Below, piece after piece: positions 18,856 to 28,757 of a stretch of DNA of 52,411 nt. Source of the stretch: Vibrio anguillarum (GTDB lineage: Bacteria > Pseudomonadota > Gammaproteobacteria > Enterobacterales > Vibrionaceae); NCBI RefSeq assembly GCF_001989995.2, contig NZ_JAHGUP010000095.1, forward strand, positions 1-52,411. The letters are read 5' to 3'. A program made the translations under genes and the position numbers. The notes beneath the pieces were generated by a model. The model ran no database searches, had not been told where the DNA came from, and saw nothing but the letters and a program-made list of their open reading frames with translations. Position 1 is the first letter of the stretch. Each line of letters begins with the position of its first letter.

Positions 18856-20034
18856 GTGATGATAAATAAAACAGTTACACCAAAAGCAAAATATATTTTA
18901 GCTTTAGTTTTGCAGCTAATGGCCCTTTTTGCCGTCATGCTTCACTCCCCTAATTTATGGAACATGGGGCTAATGATTTTTGCGGCAGCAATACCTTGGC
19001 TAGTATTGTCTATGAATTTTAGTGAACAAAACAAAGCTAAAGCCAACCCCAATAAGGTTAAAGAAGAGTCCACTCTTGAAACGCAGCAACATCTACAGAG
19101 TATTGAAAAACTGTTCAAAGAGACGCTACCTAAAGTGAGTAGCCCTTTAACCATGCAGCACACCGTGATTGAAGGTTCAGTAGAGACATTAAATAACGCA
19201 TTTTTTGGCTTGCAAGATATCAGCCAAAAACAGAGTCATGTCTCAAGTACCTTGGTCAATAACTTATTGGCAAACCAAGGCAGCGAATATGATCTCACCA
19301 CCGTACTGCCAAGGACTGAAGCGATTATTGATGGCTTTGTACAAATTCTGATTGATATTTCGGAGAAAAGTATTTCAGCGGTACACAGCATTCACGACAT
19401 GTCAGAAAAATTGGATATGGTCTTTAAACTGTTAAATCAAGTGAGAAGCCTATCGGAACAGACCAACTTATTGGCGCTGAATGCGGCGATTGAAGCAGCG
19501 CGAGCGGGCGAGGCGGGGCGAGGCTTCGCGGTAGTAGCTCAAGAGGTACGTGATTTGTCGGTTAAAGCAAGAACGCTGAATACCCAAATTGAATCCGAGA
19601 TTAATGTTGCTCAACAAACGGTACAGCAAGCAAATAAAACCGTTGGCGATATGGCATCAATAGACATGACTCACGTCATTGAATCGAAACAGAATGTAGA
19701 CCACATGCTACGTGGTGTCCAACAAGTGAATATAGAAATAGAGCAAGAAGTGCAAAAAATTCAAGAGTTAGGACAAGAATTAACCCAGCAAGTGAGTAAC
19801 GGTGTTCGAGCTCTTCAGTTCGCTGACATAGTGGTTCAACAAAGTGATTATGCGCATGCATCTATTGATTATTTGCAAGAAGCAAATGAGCTATTGAACG
19901 CTTTACTAACACAAAGTATGACCAAAGCAGCATGGGTAGAACAACTTCACCAATTGACAGAGCGTCTGCACAATCGAAGCGGTCCCGCCGCAATCCAAAC
20001 CAATATTGACGAAGGCGAAGTCGAGCTTTTCTAG
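18856..20034 (+). CDS. Membrane-bound receptor-like protein without a sensor domain
   Basis: 392 residues. Two membrane segments (about 13-30 and 35-53) are separated by only a few residues, so there is almost no periplasmic part. There is no HAMP or PAS domain. The signalling tip is present ([20 protein letters not shown] near 195-214), but the flanking helices are shorter than in ordinary receptors, and the C-terminus has no CheR pentapeptide. It may sense membrane state or act as an array adaptor. It is the last receptor of the operon, followed after 11 bases by a STAS gene. Confidence 0.88.
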   Translation: MMINKTVTPKAKYILALVLQLMALFAVMLHSPNLWNMGLMIFAAAIPWLVLSMNFSEQNKAKANPNKVKEESTLETQQHLQSIEKLFKETLPKVSSPLTMQHTVIEGSVETLNNAFFGLQDISQKQSHVSSTLVNNLLANQGSEYDLTTVLPRTEAIIDGFVQILIDISEKSISAVHSIHDMSEKLDMVFKLLNQVRSLSEQTNLLALNAAIEAARAGEAGRGFAVVAQEVRDLSVKARTLNTQIESEINVAQQTVQQANKTVGDMASIDMTHVIESKQNVDHMLRGVQQVNIEIEQEVQKIQELGQELTQQVSNGVRALQFADIVVQQSDYAHASIDYLQEANELLNALLTQSMTKAAWVEQLHQLTERLHNRSGPAAIQTNIDEGEVELF

Positions 20035-20045
20035 GAGGGAGTACG

Positions 20046-20345
20046 ATGAGTATAGAAACTGAAATAGATAGCAATGCGAAACACATTACTATCGCGATTG
20101 ATGGTGCTTTTGGCTTTAACCTAGTTAAGGAATTTCGTAATAGTTATTCACCCTATCGAGGTTTTAGATTCACCATTGATTTACGTAAGGTGGACTATAT
20201 TGACAGTGCTGGTCTTGGCATGCTGCTCAATATGCAGAAATATCTTGAGCAAAGTGATGGCATGATCCGAATTACCAATACCTTACCCCAAATAAGGAAA
20301 ATCTTACTGATTTCTCGATTTGATAAAAAATTTAGTATCGAATAA
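20046..20345 (+). CDS. STAS anti-sigma-antagonist-like protein
   Basis: A 99-residue STAS protein with DLRKVDYIDSAGLGMLLNMQ, so Ser54 stands at the usual phosphorylation site. It is a good candidate substrate for the PP2C phosphatase encoded 18 bases downstream, and for a kinase of the RsbW type such as the HATPase part of that same protein. This contrasts with the STAS protein at the start of the operon, which has Ala here. Confidence 0.9.
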   Translation: MSIETEIDSNAKHITIAIDGAFGFNLVKEFRNSYSPYRGFRFTIDLRKVDYIDSAGLGMLLNMQKYLEQSDGMIRITNTLPQIRKILLISRFDKKFSIE

Positions 20346-20363
20346 TGCTTAAGGAGTGAGCCG

Positions 20364-22058
20364 ATGCGCGTAACGATTGTTGATGACCATAAATCAAATA
20401 GAGAGCTCTGTCGGTTTATTTTATCGCCTATTGTTGAGCACATAGATACCTTCGAAAATGGTGCTGATGCTGTTGAGGCGATGCTCGTCATGGACGTCTT
20501 ACCCGACGTTATTTTGTTAGATGTGATGATGCCAGTTAAAGATGGTTTCACCACCGCAAAAGAGATCCGCGACTCTTTTCCAAATCACCATATCCCAATT
20601 ATATTTTTGACCGTGCTTGATGATCATGATTCGTTTGAACGCTGTTTATCGCTGGGCGATGATTTTATTCTTAAACCAGTAGAGCGAAGCGTACTGCTCG
20701 CTAAAGTGCAGGCTCATTACCGTATTGTGAAAATGCATAATGAAGTTACTCAACAGCGAGATAAACTCAATTATTTCAACGAACAAGTACAATATGACTA
20801 CGCCATCGCCGAATCCATTTTCACCAACTTAATGGAGGAGATGAGTGCAAAAGTCAGCAATATCTATGGCATCAGTTATATCTCCACACCTTCGACCATT
20901 TTTAATGGTGATCTCATCATTGTGGCGAACCGGCCCTATGGTGGCGTCTACATCATGATCGCCGATGCTACTGGGCATGGATTACCTGCCGCGATTTCAA
21001 CGATCCCTGCTACGCGTACTTTTTTTTCAATGGCAGAAAAAGGGATGTCGCTTGGCGAAATGGTCGCTGAACTTAATAGTGCGCTGGTAAAGTTTTTGCC
21101 TGTTGGCATGATGCTTGCGGCCAGTGTATTTGAGATACGTGCCAACGGCTTCGAGGTTTCGTGGTGGGGAGGTGGTTTGCCTGATGGTTATTTACTGGAT
21201 GAAGAAAGCAACATCGTTCGTCGTCTCGTTTCCACACATATGCCGTTGGGAGTTCTGGATGCTGATGAATTTGAAGTAAATTTAGTTCATCTCAAATTAA
21301 AACCTAACCAAACTATCCTCTGTTATACCGACGGTATTACCGAAGCGATGAATGAAAACGGGGAACAATTTGGCCAGTTGCGACTCGAACAAGTTTTGCA
21401 ACGGAACGGTAAGACTCAGATTTCAGATTTGTACGATGAAGTATGCCAGTTTTCCAATCGTGGCCATGGTGATGACCTCTCAATTCTTTCAATGACATTT
21501 CCAATTACCAATAATAATGAAATATTAGCGTCGCAAAAAAAACAGTTTCTTAGCCATATACCAATGCAAAGCCATCTCTTTTTTCCTGCTTCAATTCTTA
21601 AAAAGATTTCAATTATGGTCGAGATGCGTAACATTGTTCGCGGTTTTATCAGTGGTGGCGAGCATCTTGACCTCGTTTGCTCTGTATTGTCAGAACTGTT
21701 TGCTAATGCCATTGAGCATGGGTTATTAAAACTTAATTCTTCACTAAAAGATGACCCAGATGGATTTCTCACTTTTTACCAACGACGTGAAGAGTGTATG
21801 GATGAGTTAGATGAATCGTTATGGATTAAACTAGACATTGATTATGACCCAACGGTGGGACAATTGAGCTTTTCACTTGAGCATAATGGCGAAGGCTTTG
21901 ACTACCAACATACGGTTGTAGACGGTAACTGTACACACGGTCGAGGGATTATTTTGGTCTCTAAATTGTGTGAGTCATTGGAATATTCAAAAGATGGTTG
22001 CACTGTTAAGGTGACTTACGCCTTTAACAGTAAACATGATTTTCCGATATTGTCTTAA
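20364..22058 (+). CDS. Response regulator with PP2C phosphatase and RsbW-like kinase domains
   Basis: A 564-residue three-part protein. The receiver domain (1-125) has VDDHKSN and acceptor Asp53 in LLDVMMP. The PP2C/SpoIIE phosphatase (about 160-375) has MIADATGHGLPAA, CYTDGITEAMNENG and RGHGDDLSILSM with the metal aspartates. The C-terminal HATPase (about 415-555) has LSELFANAIEHGL (N box), GEGFDY and HGRGIILV. CheA phosphorylation of the receiver probably controls whether the preceding STAS protein is dephosphorylated, while the HATPase could phosphorylate it. It is the last gene of the operon and a likely output separate from the flagellar motor. Confidence 0.92.
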   Translation: MRVTIVDDHKSNRELCRFILSPIVEHIDTFENGADAVEAMLVMDVLPDVILLDVMMPVKDGFTTAKEIRDSFPNHHIPIIFLTVLDDHDSFERCLSLGDDFILKPVERSVLLAKVQAHYRIVKMHNEVTQQRDKLNYFNEQVQYDYAIAESIFTNLMEEMSAKVSNIYGISYISTPSTIFNGDLIIVANRPYGGVYIMIADATGHGLPAAISTIPATRTFFSMAEKGMSLGEMVAELNSALVKFLPVGMMLAASVFEIRANGFEVSWWGGGLPDGYLLDEESNIVRRLVSTHMPLGVLDADEFEVNLVHLKLKPNQTILCYTDGITEAMNENGEQFGQLRLEQVLQRNGKTQISDLYDEVCQFSNRGHGDDLSILSMTFPITNNNEILASQKKQFLSHIPMQSHLFFPASILKKISIMVEMRNIVRGFISGGEHLDLVCSVLSELFANAIEHGLLKLNSSLKDDPDGFLTFYQRREECMDELDESLWIKLDIDYDPTVGQLSFSLEHNGEGFDYQHTVVDGNCTHGRGIILVSKLCESLEYSKDGCTVKVTYAFNSKHDFPILS

Positions 22059-22071
22059 TACTGAACAGATT

Positions 22072-22086
22072 ATTTACACTGTAAAA
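22072..22086. promoter_or_regulatory. parS2 site after the chemotaxis operon
   Basis: The core TTTACACTGTAAA is an exact consensus match 14 bases after the operon's last stop. It is about 18 kb from the parS2 site next to parA. Confidence 0.85.
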
Positions 22087-22246
22087 TTCTGCGTAACTCA
22101 TTCTTTCGTTTATTTTTAGGTTATGTGGTTCGTTTCGTCGTGACTAAGTGATGTAGCCCTTAATTTGGTTGCCTAAAGATTTAGTCCATACTGTAAATTG
22201 TATACACTGCCATACGAACGGAATCTAACCATATGGGTTAAGTAGT

Positions 22247-23923
22247 ATGTGGAAACGCTTAATTTCGCTTTCAGAGGACAAAAAACAAGTCATTGCCCAG
22301 CTGCCTGGGACAGAGTCCATCGACAAAAATTTTGACCAAGCAGGCTTGAAAGAAGCATTGTTTGAGTTATCTGCATCGACATTTTTCTTAAATGAAACTG
22401 AAGTTACCCGCTTTATCAACTGTGCAAAAGAGGGGAAGGGTGAAGCATTCTCTGGAATCACCATTGCAGAGAAGAAGAACGCTTCGGTTGAGATTGAATT
22501 TAGTGATCGAGATATGTTAGCCAGCATGGTCGTGACGGGTGCATACGGGGGCAGAGCATTGCGCGGTAGTGAGTTGGTGTATGCATTGGCTCATTCCCAC
22601 GTGACAAAAGGCATCAACAAACTGGCTTTAAAGAAAGTGTTAATGGTAAGTAATACCTTGAAGCCAGGGGAAGTATACACTCAACCTGTTGCGCAGGGGC
22701 GCGAACCCATTCAAGGTAAAGACGCACAATTTGTTCCTTTGGTTGAGGATGTCAGTAAGCGCGTGTTAGCACCGACCAAAAAGCAAGGACAGAACAAAAT
22801 TGATATGCGCAACTTAGGTGAAACCATCACTGTTGGTCAAGATGATGAAGTGATGCGTCGAATTCCTGCAACAAAAGGAACGCCAGGCTATACCGTGCAG
22901 GGAAAAGTGCTGGATCCTAAACCAGGTAAAGACTCGGCCTTAGTTGCAGGAAAGGGGTCTTACATCTCACCCAATGACCCGAATGTGCTACTGGCCAGTC
23001 AAGCGGGCATGCCTATCCTGAAAAGTAAAACGGTTGATGTCGATAACGCTTTATGTTTAAACAACGTCAGTGTAGCGACTGGCCACGTGAAATTTAAAGG
23101 ATGTGTTGTCATCACGGGCGATGTCGAGCCTGGGATGATCGTGAGAGCGACGGGCTCAATCACCATCGGTGGGTTTGTTGAGTCTGCTGATGTTCAAGCC
23201 CAAGGTAATATTGATGTTGGTAAAGGCATTATTGGCCATACGGTGTTTGATGATGAAGCAAGAACATGCATTATCAAATCAGGAGGCTCTATCACGGCTA
23301 ACTATGCTCAATTTAGCGAACTGCAAGCGGCAGATGACATCAATTTAGCGGTTCACAGCATGAGCAATGAATTGCGCTGTGGCAATGATCTAAAAGTATT
23401 AGATAGTAAAGAGAAGCAAGGCACACTCAGCGGTGGCCACGCGAAAGTTGGTGGTAAGATCGTTTGCTTCAATCTAGGCGTTGAAGGCGATACCGCCACG
23501 GCTGTGCAGGCTTTTGCTCGTTATGCTGTGTATAAAGAACGGGTCGCGAAACACAAAGAGCATTATAAACAAGCGCAAGAAGCGACGATGGAAGTGATCC
23601 GCCGTGAGATTGAATTTAAGAAAAAGCCTAAAGCGGAACGCTTGGAAGAGGAACTGCTAAAAATTGATGAATTTAAGAAACAGACTAATGATCGTTTAGA
23701 AAAAGCAAAATTGGCGTTGGATATGCTGGGAGAGGAATTTGAGCAATTGCTCGAAATGAATACGATCGAAGTCAAAAATAAAGTTTATACCCATGTGTCG
23801 GTGCAATTTGATGATGAGCGGATCATCACCAAGCGGGCTCATGGCGCTAGTATCTTCTCATTTAACCAGTATGAGATTAAATGTGCTTCGATGCTTGAAG
23901 ATGAAGATGTCGGAGGGATCTAA
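22247..23923 (+). CDS. FapA family protein (DUF342)
   Basis: A 558-residue DUF342/FapA protein. The N-terminal part to about 160 is mixed alpha/beta. The middle (about 190-420) is a beta-helix of short repeats: IPATKGTPGYTVQGKVL, then VVITGDVEPGMIVRATGSIT and FVESADVQAQGNIDVGKGI, where a polymer-of-loops pattern is clear. A charged coiled coil follows (about 430-510, KKPKAERLEEELLKI). Family members in Vibrio are linked to flagellar or polar factors and polymer assembly, but no reaction is known. It stands alone between a parS2-bearing gap and a strong terminator. Confidence 0.88.
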   Translation: MWKRLISLSEDKKQVIAQLPGTESIDKNFDQAGLKEALFELSASTFFLNETEVTRFINCAKEGKGEAFSGITIAEKKNASVEIEFSDRDMLASMVVTGAYGGRALRGSELVYALAHSHVTKGINKLALKKVLMVSNTLKPGEVYTQPVAQGREPIQGKDAQFVPLVEDVSKRVLAPTKKQGQNKIDMRNLGETITVGQDDEVMRRIPATKGTPGYTVQGKVLDPKPGKDSALVAGKGSYISPNDPNVLLASQAGMPILKSKTVDVDNALCLNNVSVATGHVKFKGCVVITGDVEPGMIVRATGSITIGGFVESADVQAQGNIDVGKGIIGHTVFDDEARTCIIKSGGSITANYAQFSELQAADDINLAVHSMSNELRCGNDLKVLDSKEKQGTLSGGHAKVGGKIVCFNLGVEGDTATAVQAFARYAVYKERVAKHKEHYKQAQEATMEVIRREIEFKKKPKAERLEEELLKIDEFKKQTNDRLEKAKLALDMLGEEFEQLLEMNTIEVKNKVYTHVSVQFDDERIITKRAHGASIFSFNQYEIKCASMLEDEDVGGI

Positions 23924-23944
23924 CATTCTTATCTCAGAGTGCTA

Positions 23945-23979
23945 AGCAAAAAACGAGGCATTTTGCCTCGTTTTTTGCT
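23945..23979. terminator. Bidirectional terminator between the DUF342 gene and the lap operon
   Basis: The arms AGCAAAAAACGAGGC and GCCTCGTTTTTTGCT enclose about five bases. It serves both convergent transcripts. Confidence 0.92.
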
Positions 23980-24004
23980 GATTATGCTATTTCTAGTAAG
24001 GTAG

Positions 24005-26119
24005 CTATTGCACTGATCTCACTTTGCCCTGTTTGAGATCGTTTAACACCATCGATTTAGGACCATCGGCAATGACACAGCCTTTCTCCATCACAATGAC
24101 GCGATCAACCACATCGAGCATTGACGTTTTATGAGTAATTAATATTAACGTCTCACTTGGCGTCAATTGAGACAGTTGATGTTTGATGTGCATTTCAGAG
24201 CGATTGTCCATGGCGCTGGTGGGCTCATCAAGTAGCAAAACGGGTGGGCGTCCGAGCAGTGCACGAGCAATGGCTACCGCTTGCCTCTGACCACCAGACA
24301 ACAGCAAGCCGCCTTCACCCACTTGTCGTTCTAACCCCGCAGGGTCTTGCTGTGTGAACGCGGTAACTCCCGCTCGGTTAGCGGCATCCATCACATCTCT
24401 ATCATCAACTAAGGGACGCCCGAGCGTGATGTTATCGCGAATTGAACCGTAAAATAGGTTGCTGTCTTGAGGTACGCAACCAATATTACGTCTCACATCA
24501 ATGTGATGCAGTTGCGCGATATCGGTGTCATCAATGCGAACATTCCCCTCGGTCGGTTGATATAACCCCATGATAAGGCGCTCTAAGGTGGTCTTCCCTG
24601 AGCCGATGCGGCCTATGATCGCTACTTTTTCACCCGGATGAATCGTTATACTTAAGTCACGTATTGATGCAACAGGCGCATTAGGGTAGTGAAAAGTGAT
24701 TTTGTCTAGCTCAATTTTACCTTGAACAATCGGACGATGAATATAGCGTTTACCTTCTTCTTGCTCATCGGGCATTTGCATCACTTGCTCAATGATTTTT
24801 AAGGACGATTTGGCTTGGTTGTAGCGTGTTGAAAGTAATGATAGTTGCACCATTGGGCCAATCGCACGGCCGCTGAGCATGGTTGCGGCGATGAGCCCAC
24901 CCATAGTTAAATCGCCGTTGGATATCAGATAGACGCCTAAGATGATCATGCCAACGTTCGCGGCTTGCTGAACAAAGCCGGCAGTATTTTGAATACCATC
25001 AGTAATTCTACGGCTTTTAATGTTCCAGTTCGCCATGTGCGCGACCGCTTCTTCCCAGCGATATTGAAACTGACTTTGAGCGCCAAAGAGTTTCACCGTT
25101 TCAAGTCCAGCTAAACTTTCAATCAGGTTGGCGTATTTTTGTGATGCCAGTCGAGAGCCCTCTTCAATCGCCCGTCGTAGAGGTGCTTGGATGAGCAGAG
25201 AATAGATAGCAATGATCAGTACACCAGCGATAGGTACCAGCACTAAGCTGCCTGCCATTAGCCAGATCAGCACTAAAAAGAGCAGTGCAAATGGCAGGTC
25301 AATCAATGATGAGATGGTTGCTGAGGTAAAGAATTCGCGTATGGATTCGAACTCTTGTAAATGTCGTGCAAACGCACCGACAGAAGGAGGACGAGACTCC
25401 ATTCTGATCCCCATCACTTTACTAAAGAGCTTGGAAGAGATCAGAATGTCAGATTTTTTGCCCGCTACATCAATAAAATAACTGCGAAGTAGTTTGAGGA
25501 GCAGATCGAATAAGAAGATCACAAAAATCCCGCTCGCTAATACCCACAAGGTTTCAAACGCAAGGTTAGGCACGACTTTGTCATACACTAAACGGCTGAA
25601 CATTGGTGCCGCAATGGCAAACAAATTGATTAAAATGGAAGCGATCAACACATCGCGATAAATGTGCTTTGACTGCCATAACGTACCCCAAAACCAGTGG
25701 CCATCACGGGTCTTTAATATTTCTGGTGATCGCTCGTCATAGCGAAACTGTTTTTTCACCATGAAGTAGCGGCCAATATAGCGTTCAGTCAGTTCCTCTA
25801 AGGGAATAGCTACGGGGATTAGACCAGACTCCGCAGTGACGACCTCAGCTTCTTGATTCGCTTCGTTGATGCTGCTGAGCACACAGGCCTCACCGCCTTT
25901 TAAAATTAAGATAACGGGGAAAACCAACTTTGGGATTTGATCCAATGCTGAGCGATTTTCCTTGGCGATTAACCCCGCTCTTTCGGCTGCTCGAGGAAAG
26001 AGAAAAGGCGTCAGTTTCCCATCTGATAAAGGTAGGCCGTTGATCAGTGCTTCTGGGGAATTCGCCAATCCATAATAACGACTCACATAGATAAGCGAAT
26101 TGAGTAGCGTGTCTTGCAT
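24005..26119 (-). CDS. lapB: LapB-type ABC transporter of a type I adhesin secretion system
   Basis: 704 residues. The N-terminal 125 residues form a C39-like domain whose catalytic Cys is absent (LNSLIYVSRYYG where peptidases have Cys), as in RTX/LapB exporters. The membrane domain spans about 155-430 with five or six segments. The ATPase domain has GRIGSGKTTLERLI, LSGGQRQAVAIARAL and LLLDEPTSAMD. It exports a large RTX adhesin with its membrane-fusion partner at 28758-30149 and a TolC/LapE outer-membrane protein not in the window. It is the last gene of a four-gene minus-strand operon. Confidence 0.93.
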   Translation of the reverse strand: MQDTLLNSLIYVSRYYGLANSPEALINGLPLSDGKLTPFLFPRAAERAGLIAKENRSALDQIPKLVFPVILILKGGEACVLSSINEANQEAEVVTAESGLIPVAIPLEELTERYIGRYFMVKKQFRYDERSPEILKTRDGHWFWGTLWQSKHIYRDVLIASILINLFAIAAPMFSRLVYDKVVPNLAFETLWVLASGIFVIFLFDLLLKLLRSYFIDVAGKKSDILISSKLFSKVMGIRMESRPPSVGAFARHLQEFESIREFFTSATISSLIDLPFALLFLVLIWLMAGSLVLVPIAGVLIIAIYSLLIQAPLRRAIEEGSRLASQKYANLIESLAGLETVKLFGAQSQFQYRWEEAVAHMANWNIKSRRITDGIQNTAGFVQQAANVGMIILGVYLISNGDLTMGGLIAATMLSGRAIGPMVQLSLLSTRYNQAKSSLKIIEQVMQMPDEQEEGKRYIHRPIVQGKIELDKITFHYPNAPVASIRDLSITIHPGEKVAIIGRIGSGKTTLERLIMGLYQPTEGNVRIDDTDIAQLHHIDVRRNIGCVPQDSNLFYGSIRDNITLGRPLVDDRDVMDAANRAGVTAFTQQDPAGLERQVGEGGLLLSGGQRQAVAIARALLGRPPVLLLDEPTSAMDNRSEMHIKHQLSQLTPSETLILITHKTSMLDVVDRVIVMEKGCVIADGPKSMVLNDLKQGKVRSVQ

Positions 26120-26134
26120 TACATCTGACCTTTT

Positions 26135-28045
26135 TTATTTATCCACAATAAAGCCTTGGAAGACTTCTATAAAATGCTCGGAAAGGAAATCAAGTTGAGT
26201 TTGCGTTTCTACCCTTGACGCAATTGTGGTGATTCCTAAATTGTGTGCTGTGCGAGAAATCGACGTTAAGGTGAACTTTTGCTTTTCATCGTCGAGATGG
26301 TGAGTAAATAGATAATCGAGTTTCACGTATTTTGGACGGTACTCGTTGATGTAGTCTAATGATTGGAAATTCCGGCCATAGTTATCGACACCAAAGTCTG
26401 CGCCGGCTGCTCTTATGGCATTACAAAATAGCGCCGTATGGTGAGGGGCGTTGAGGAATGCGTTTTCCGGTATTTCAAAGTGTAGGTTCTCACAGATAGA
26501 GCGATGCTTCGCCAGAGTCTGAGTGACCCAACGAATAAAACTGGGTTGAGAAAGGCTGCTTTGAGCGATATTAATGGCTAATGGTTCGGCTATCTCTCCC
26601 GTTTCGAGCTTGTGAATCATCGTTTCAATAACATATTCATCAAAAATATGGCTGGCATTGAGTTGGTCGAGTGCAAATAAGTATTGGTTAGCGCTGTAGC
26701 GTTTGCCATCGTGCTCAATCGCTGAAAAAACTTCGCGGTGGAAAGTTTGTCCCCAGCTATTATTGGCTGACTGCAAACGGAAACTGAACCAATCGTTATG
26801 GATAGCTTCTTCAACCAATGCTTTCCATTGCTGTTTACCCATCACAGTTTGTTTGGTTTCACTGCTGACAAAGCCGTAAATCAGCTCTGGATTTGCAGTT
26901 GCAATGGCTAACGCGTTGTCGAGCAAGGAAAGTAACTGTGTTGAAGATTTTGGTTCTTTATTATGAACAACACCTAAAGAGACTTTAGCTGATGCCATGC
27001 CAGTTGGGTCGGCTAGAGTGTCTTGCACAAAATTCATAATACTATCAGCGATGATTTTGAGTTCACTCTCTTCCATGTTGGGCAAAATAAAGCCAAACTC
27101 TTCGGTAGAAATGCGTGCCAGAGTCACATCAGGTGAAGTAATCGACACTTTTAGATGCTCAGCCAAATGGCGCACCATACCATCGCCTGCTTCATAACCC
27201 TTTTCTTCGTAAAGCTCTTTGATAAACTCTGCTTGCAAAATAGCAGCGCCACCTATGGCACTTTCTGATAGCCAACTACTGAGTTGACTCATGTAATAGG
27301 CGCGGTTGCCAAGTTGAGAAACTGGGTCAATATAAGCACGCTCACGCAGTTGCTGCGCTTCTTGCGCCTGAGCTTTGAACGCTTTTTCAACCTGCGCTGA
27401 CATGCTATTGATACCATCAACTACATAAATCAGATCTTTGGTCGCTGGCCGCGGTAGCGGTTCACCAAAATGGTTGCGTGCGACTTGCTCCATTTTTTCG
27501 ACAATCATCTGCAGCGGGCGTAAAGCGCGCTTCAGAATGAAAGCGATGGCGGCAAGGCCAATCACAAAAATAGCGCTAAACGCGATAAGTAGCCGAATCA
27601 GCGCCTTCCATAATTGCGCATAGGCCTCGCCAGGGTGGCTGACAATTTCGACTTCAGCAAGCTGCATCCAACCACTGGTTACAACGCGTTGATCATGGAT
27701 CGGTGCAAACAGGTGTAAATTGGTAAACCATTGCGGAACGTTATTAGGTTTTACAGGGTAAGATCGCAGAATCTCTTCGTCATCGTCTAGAAAAATCAAT
27801 CGTACGACTGAGTAAGAGCTGCCATCAAACAAGGCATTGATAACCGACTCAACCGCAATCTTATCTTTCTTCTCCAAATAAGGTGCCAGCGCCAAACCGA
27901 CGGTGTTGATGGTGTTGTTGACTTCAGAGCGCTGCTGCTGCTCTAAGTTGTTGCGGGTCGTATTGAATTCAATAATAAAGACTGAAGTCATCAGCATAAT
28001 GAAGACGGCAATCATTCCCGCGACAAGTTGTTTATATAGCGTCAT
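26135..28045 (-). CDS. lapD: LapD, inside-out c-di-GMP receptor
   Basis: 636 residues. It has a membrane segment at 5-25, a LapD/MoxY-type periplasmic domain to about 150 (W at SGWMQLAEVEI), a second membrane segment at 152-172 and HAMP to about 225. Next come a degenerate GGDEF domain (STEEF in place of GGDEF, about 310) and a degenerate EAL domain from about 400 to the end. Loss of both catalytic motifs fits a receptor: c-di-GMP bound by the EAL part makes the periplasmic domain hold LapG and spares the adhesin. It starts five bases after the lapG stop. Confidence 0.93.
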   Translation of the reverse strand: MTLYKQLVAGMIAVFIMLMTSVFIIEFNTTRNNLEQQQRSEVNNTINTVGLALAPYLEKKDKIAVESVINALFDGSSYSVVRLIFLDDDEEILRSYPVKPNNVPQWFTNLHLFAPIHDQRVVTSGWMQLAEVEIVSHPGEAYAQLWKALIRLLIAFSAIFVIGLAAIAFILKRALRPLQMIVEKMEQVARNHFGEPLPRPATKDLIYVVDGINSMSAQVEKAFKAQAQEAQQLRERAYIDPVSQLGNRAYYMSQLSSWLSESAIGGAAILQAEFIKELYEEKGYEAGDGMVRHLAEHLKVSITSPDVTLARISTEEFGFILPNMEESELKIIADSIMNFVQDTLADPTGMASAKVSLGVVHNKEPKSSTQLLSLLDNALAIATANPELIYGFVSSETKQTVMGKQQWKALVEEAIHNDWFSFRLQSANNSWGQTFHREVFSAIEHDGKRYSANQYLFALDQLNASHIFDEYVIETMIHKLETGEIAEPLAINIAQSSLSQPSFIRWVTQTLAKHRSICENLHFEIPENAFLNAPHHTALFCNAIRAAGADFGVDNYGRNFQSLDYINEYRPKYVKLDYLFTHHLDDEKQKFTLTSISRTAHNLGITTIASRVETQTQLDFLSEHFIEVFQGFIVDK

Positions 28046-28050
28046 ATTAC

Positions 28051-28716
28051 TTACTCATCGTAACTTACAATTGGTTTATTCAATTTTAGCGAGCGTTCCC
28101 GTTCACGTAAGTCATTCCAAAGACTTAATCGTGAAGAGTCTCCTGCAAGCTGGCCATTTTTGGATTTCATTAGCCATAAATTTTTACCGTTAAAGCTGTA
28201 GATCGGTAACAGATCACGGCGTGTTGATGCTGGCTTAATCTCAGGGTTTATATTGTCTAAAATTAAGGGCTCGGCATTGGGTGTTGAATAGTACGCAAGA
28301 ACCATATGAAACTGATTTAATTCAATGGCTTTAACATACACGAGGCGCAACTTTTTATCATCGATACCCAGTTCAAGCAGGGAGAAGTACTTCGCAATTG
28401 TGAAATCTTCGCAATCCCCTGCGTTGCTTCCTAGAAACTCAAGTGGTGTCGCCCAGTAGTCATTTTTCCCCCATAAATCGATATCATTAACAAAGTACAG
28501 CTGATTGAAAAATCGATTTATTTCGGTCAATTTGTCACGTTCGGGAGCATTTTGGTGCTTGGCAATTTCTTTGCGCCATGTTTCGACGCGTTTTCCCGCT
28601 CTTGTGCCATAGGTAAGCGCGACCGCATCGACCCACTGCTGCTCTTTGGTGTTGAGCGCTTGGGGGGATGAGGGCATAAATAGCAATAAAACCAATGGCA
28701 GCCAAAACTTCATCAA
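28051..28716 (-). CDS. lapG: LapG, periplasmic cysteine protease
   Basis: 221 residues with an N-terminal signal of about 20. The transglutaminase-like catalytic triad is visible: Cys102 in NAGDCEDFTIAKYF, His137 in NQFHMVLAYY and Asp154 in LILDNINPE. The spacing is close to that of Pseudomonas LapG, and the DCED acidic cluster fits its calcium site. It cuts the N-terminus of a LapA-type adhesin when c-di-GMP falls, releasing the cell from the surface; LapD restrains it. It is encoded directly upstream of lapD. Confidence 0.93.
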   Translation of the reverse strand: MMKFWLPLVLLLFMPSSPQALNTKEQQWVDAVALTYGTRAGKRVETWRKEIAKHQNAPERDKLTEINRFFNQLYFVNDIDLWGKNDYWATPLEFLGSNAGDCEDFTIAKYFSLLELGIDDKKLRLVYVKAIELNQFHMVLAYYSTPNAEPLILDNINPEIKPASTRRDLLPIYSFNGKNLWLMKSKNGQLAGDSSRLSLWNDLRERERSLKLNKPIVSYDE

Positions 28717-28757
28717 AAACCGTCAATCATGAATATATTAAAAAGCATAAGTGAACC

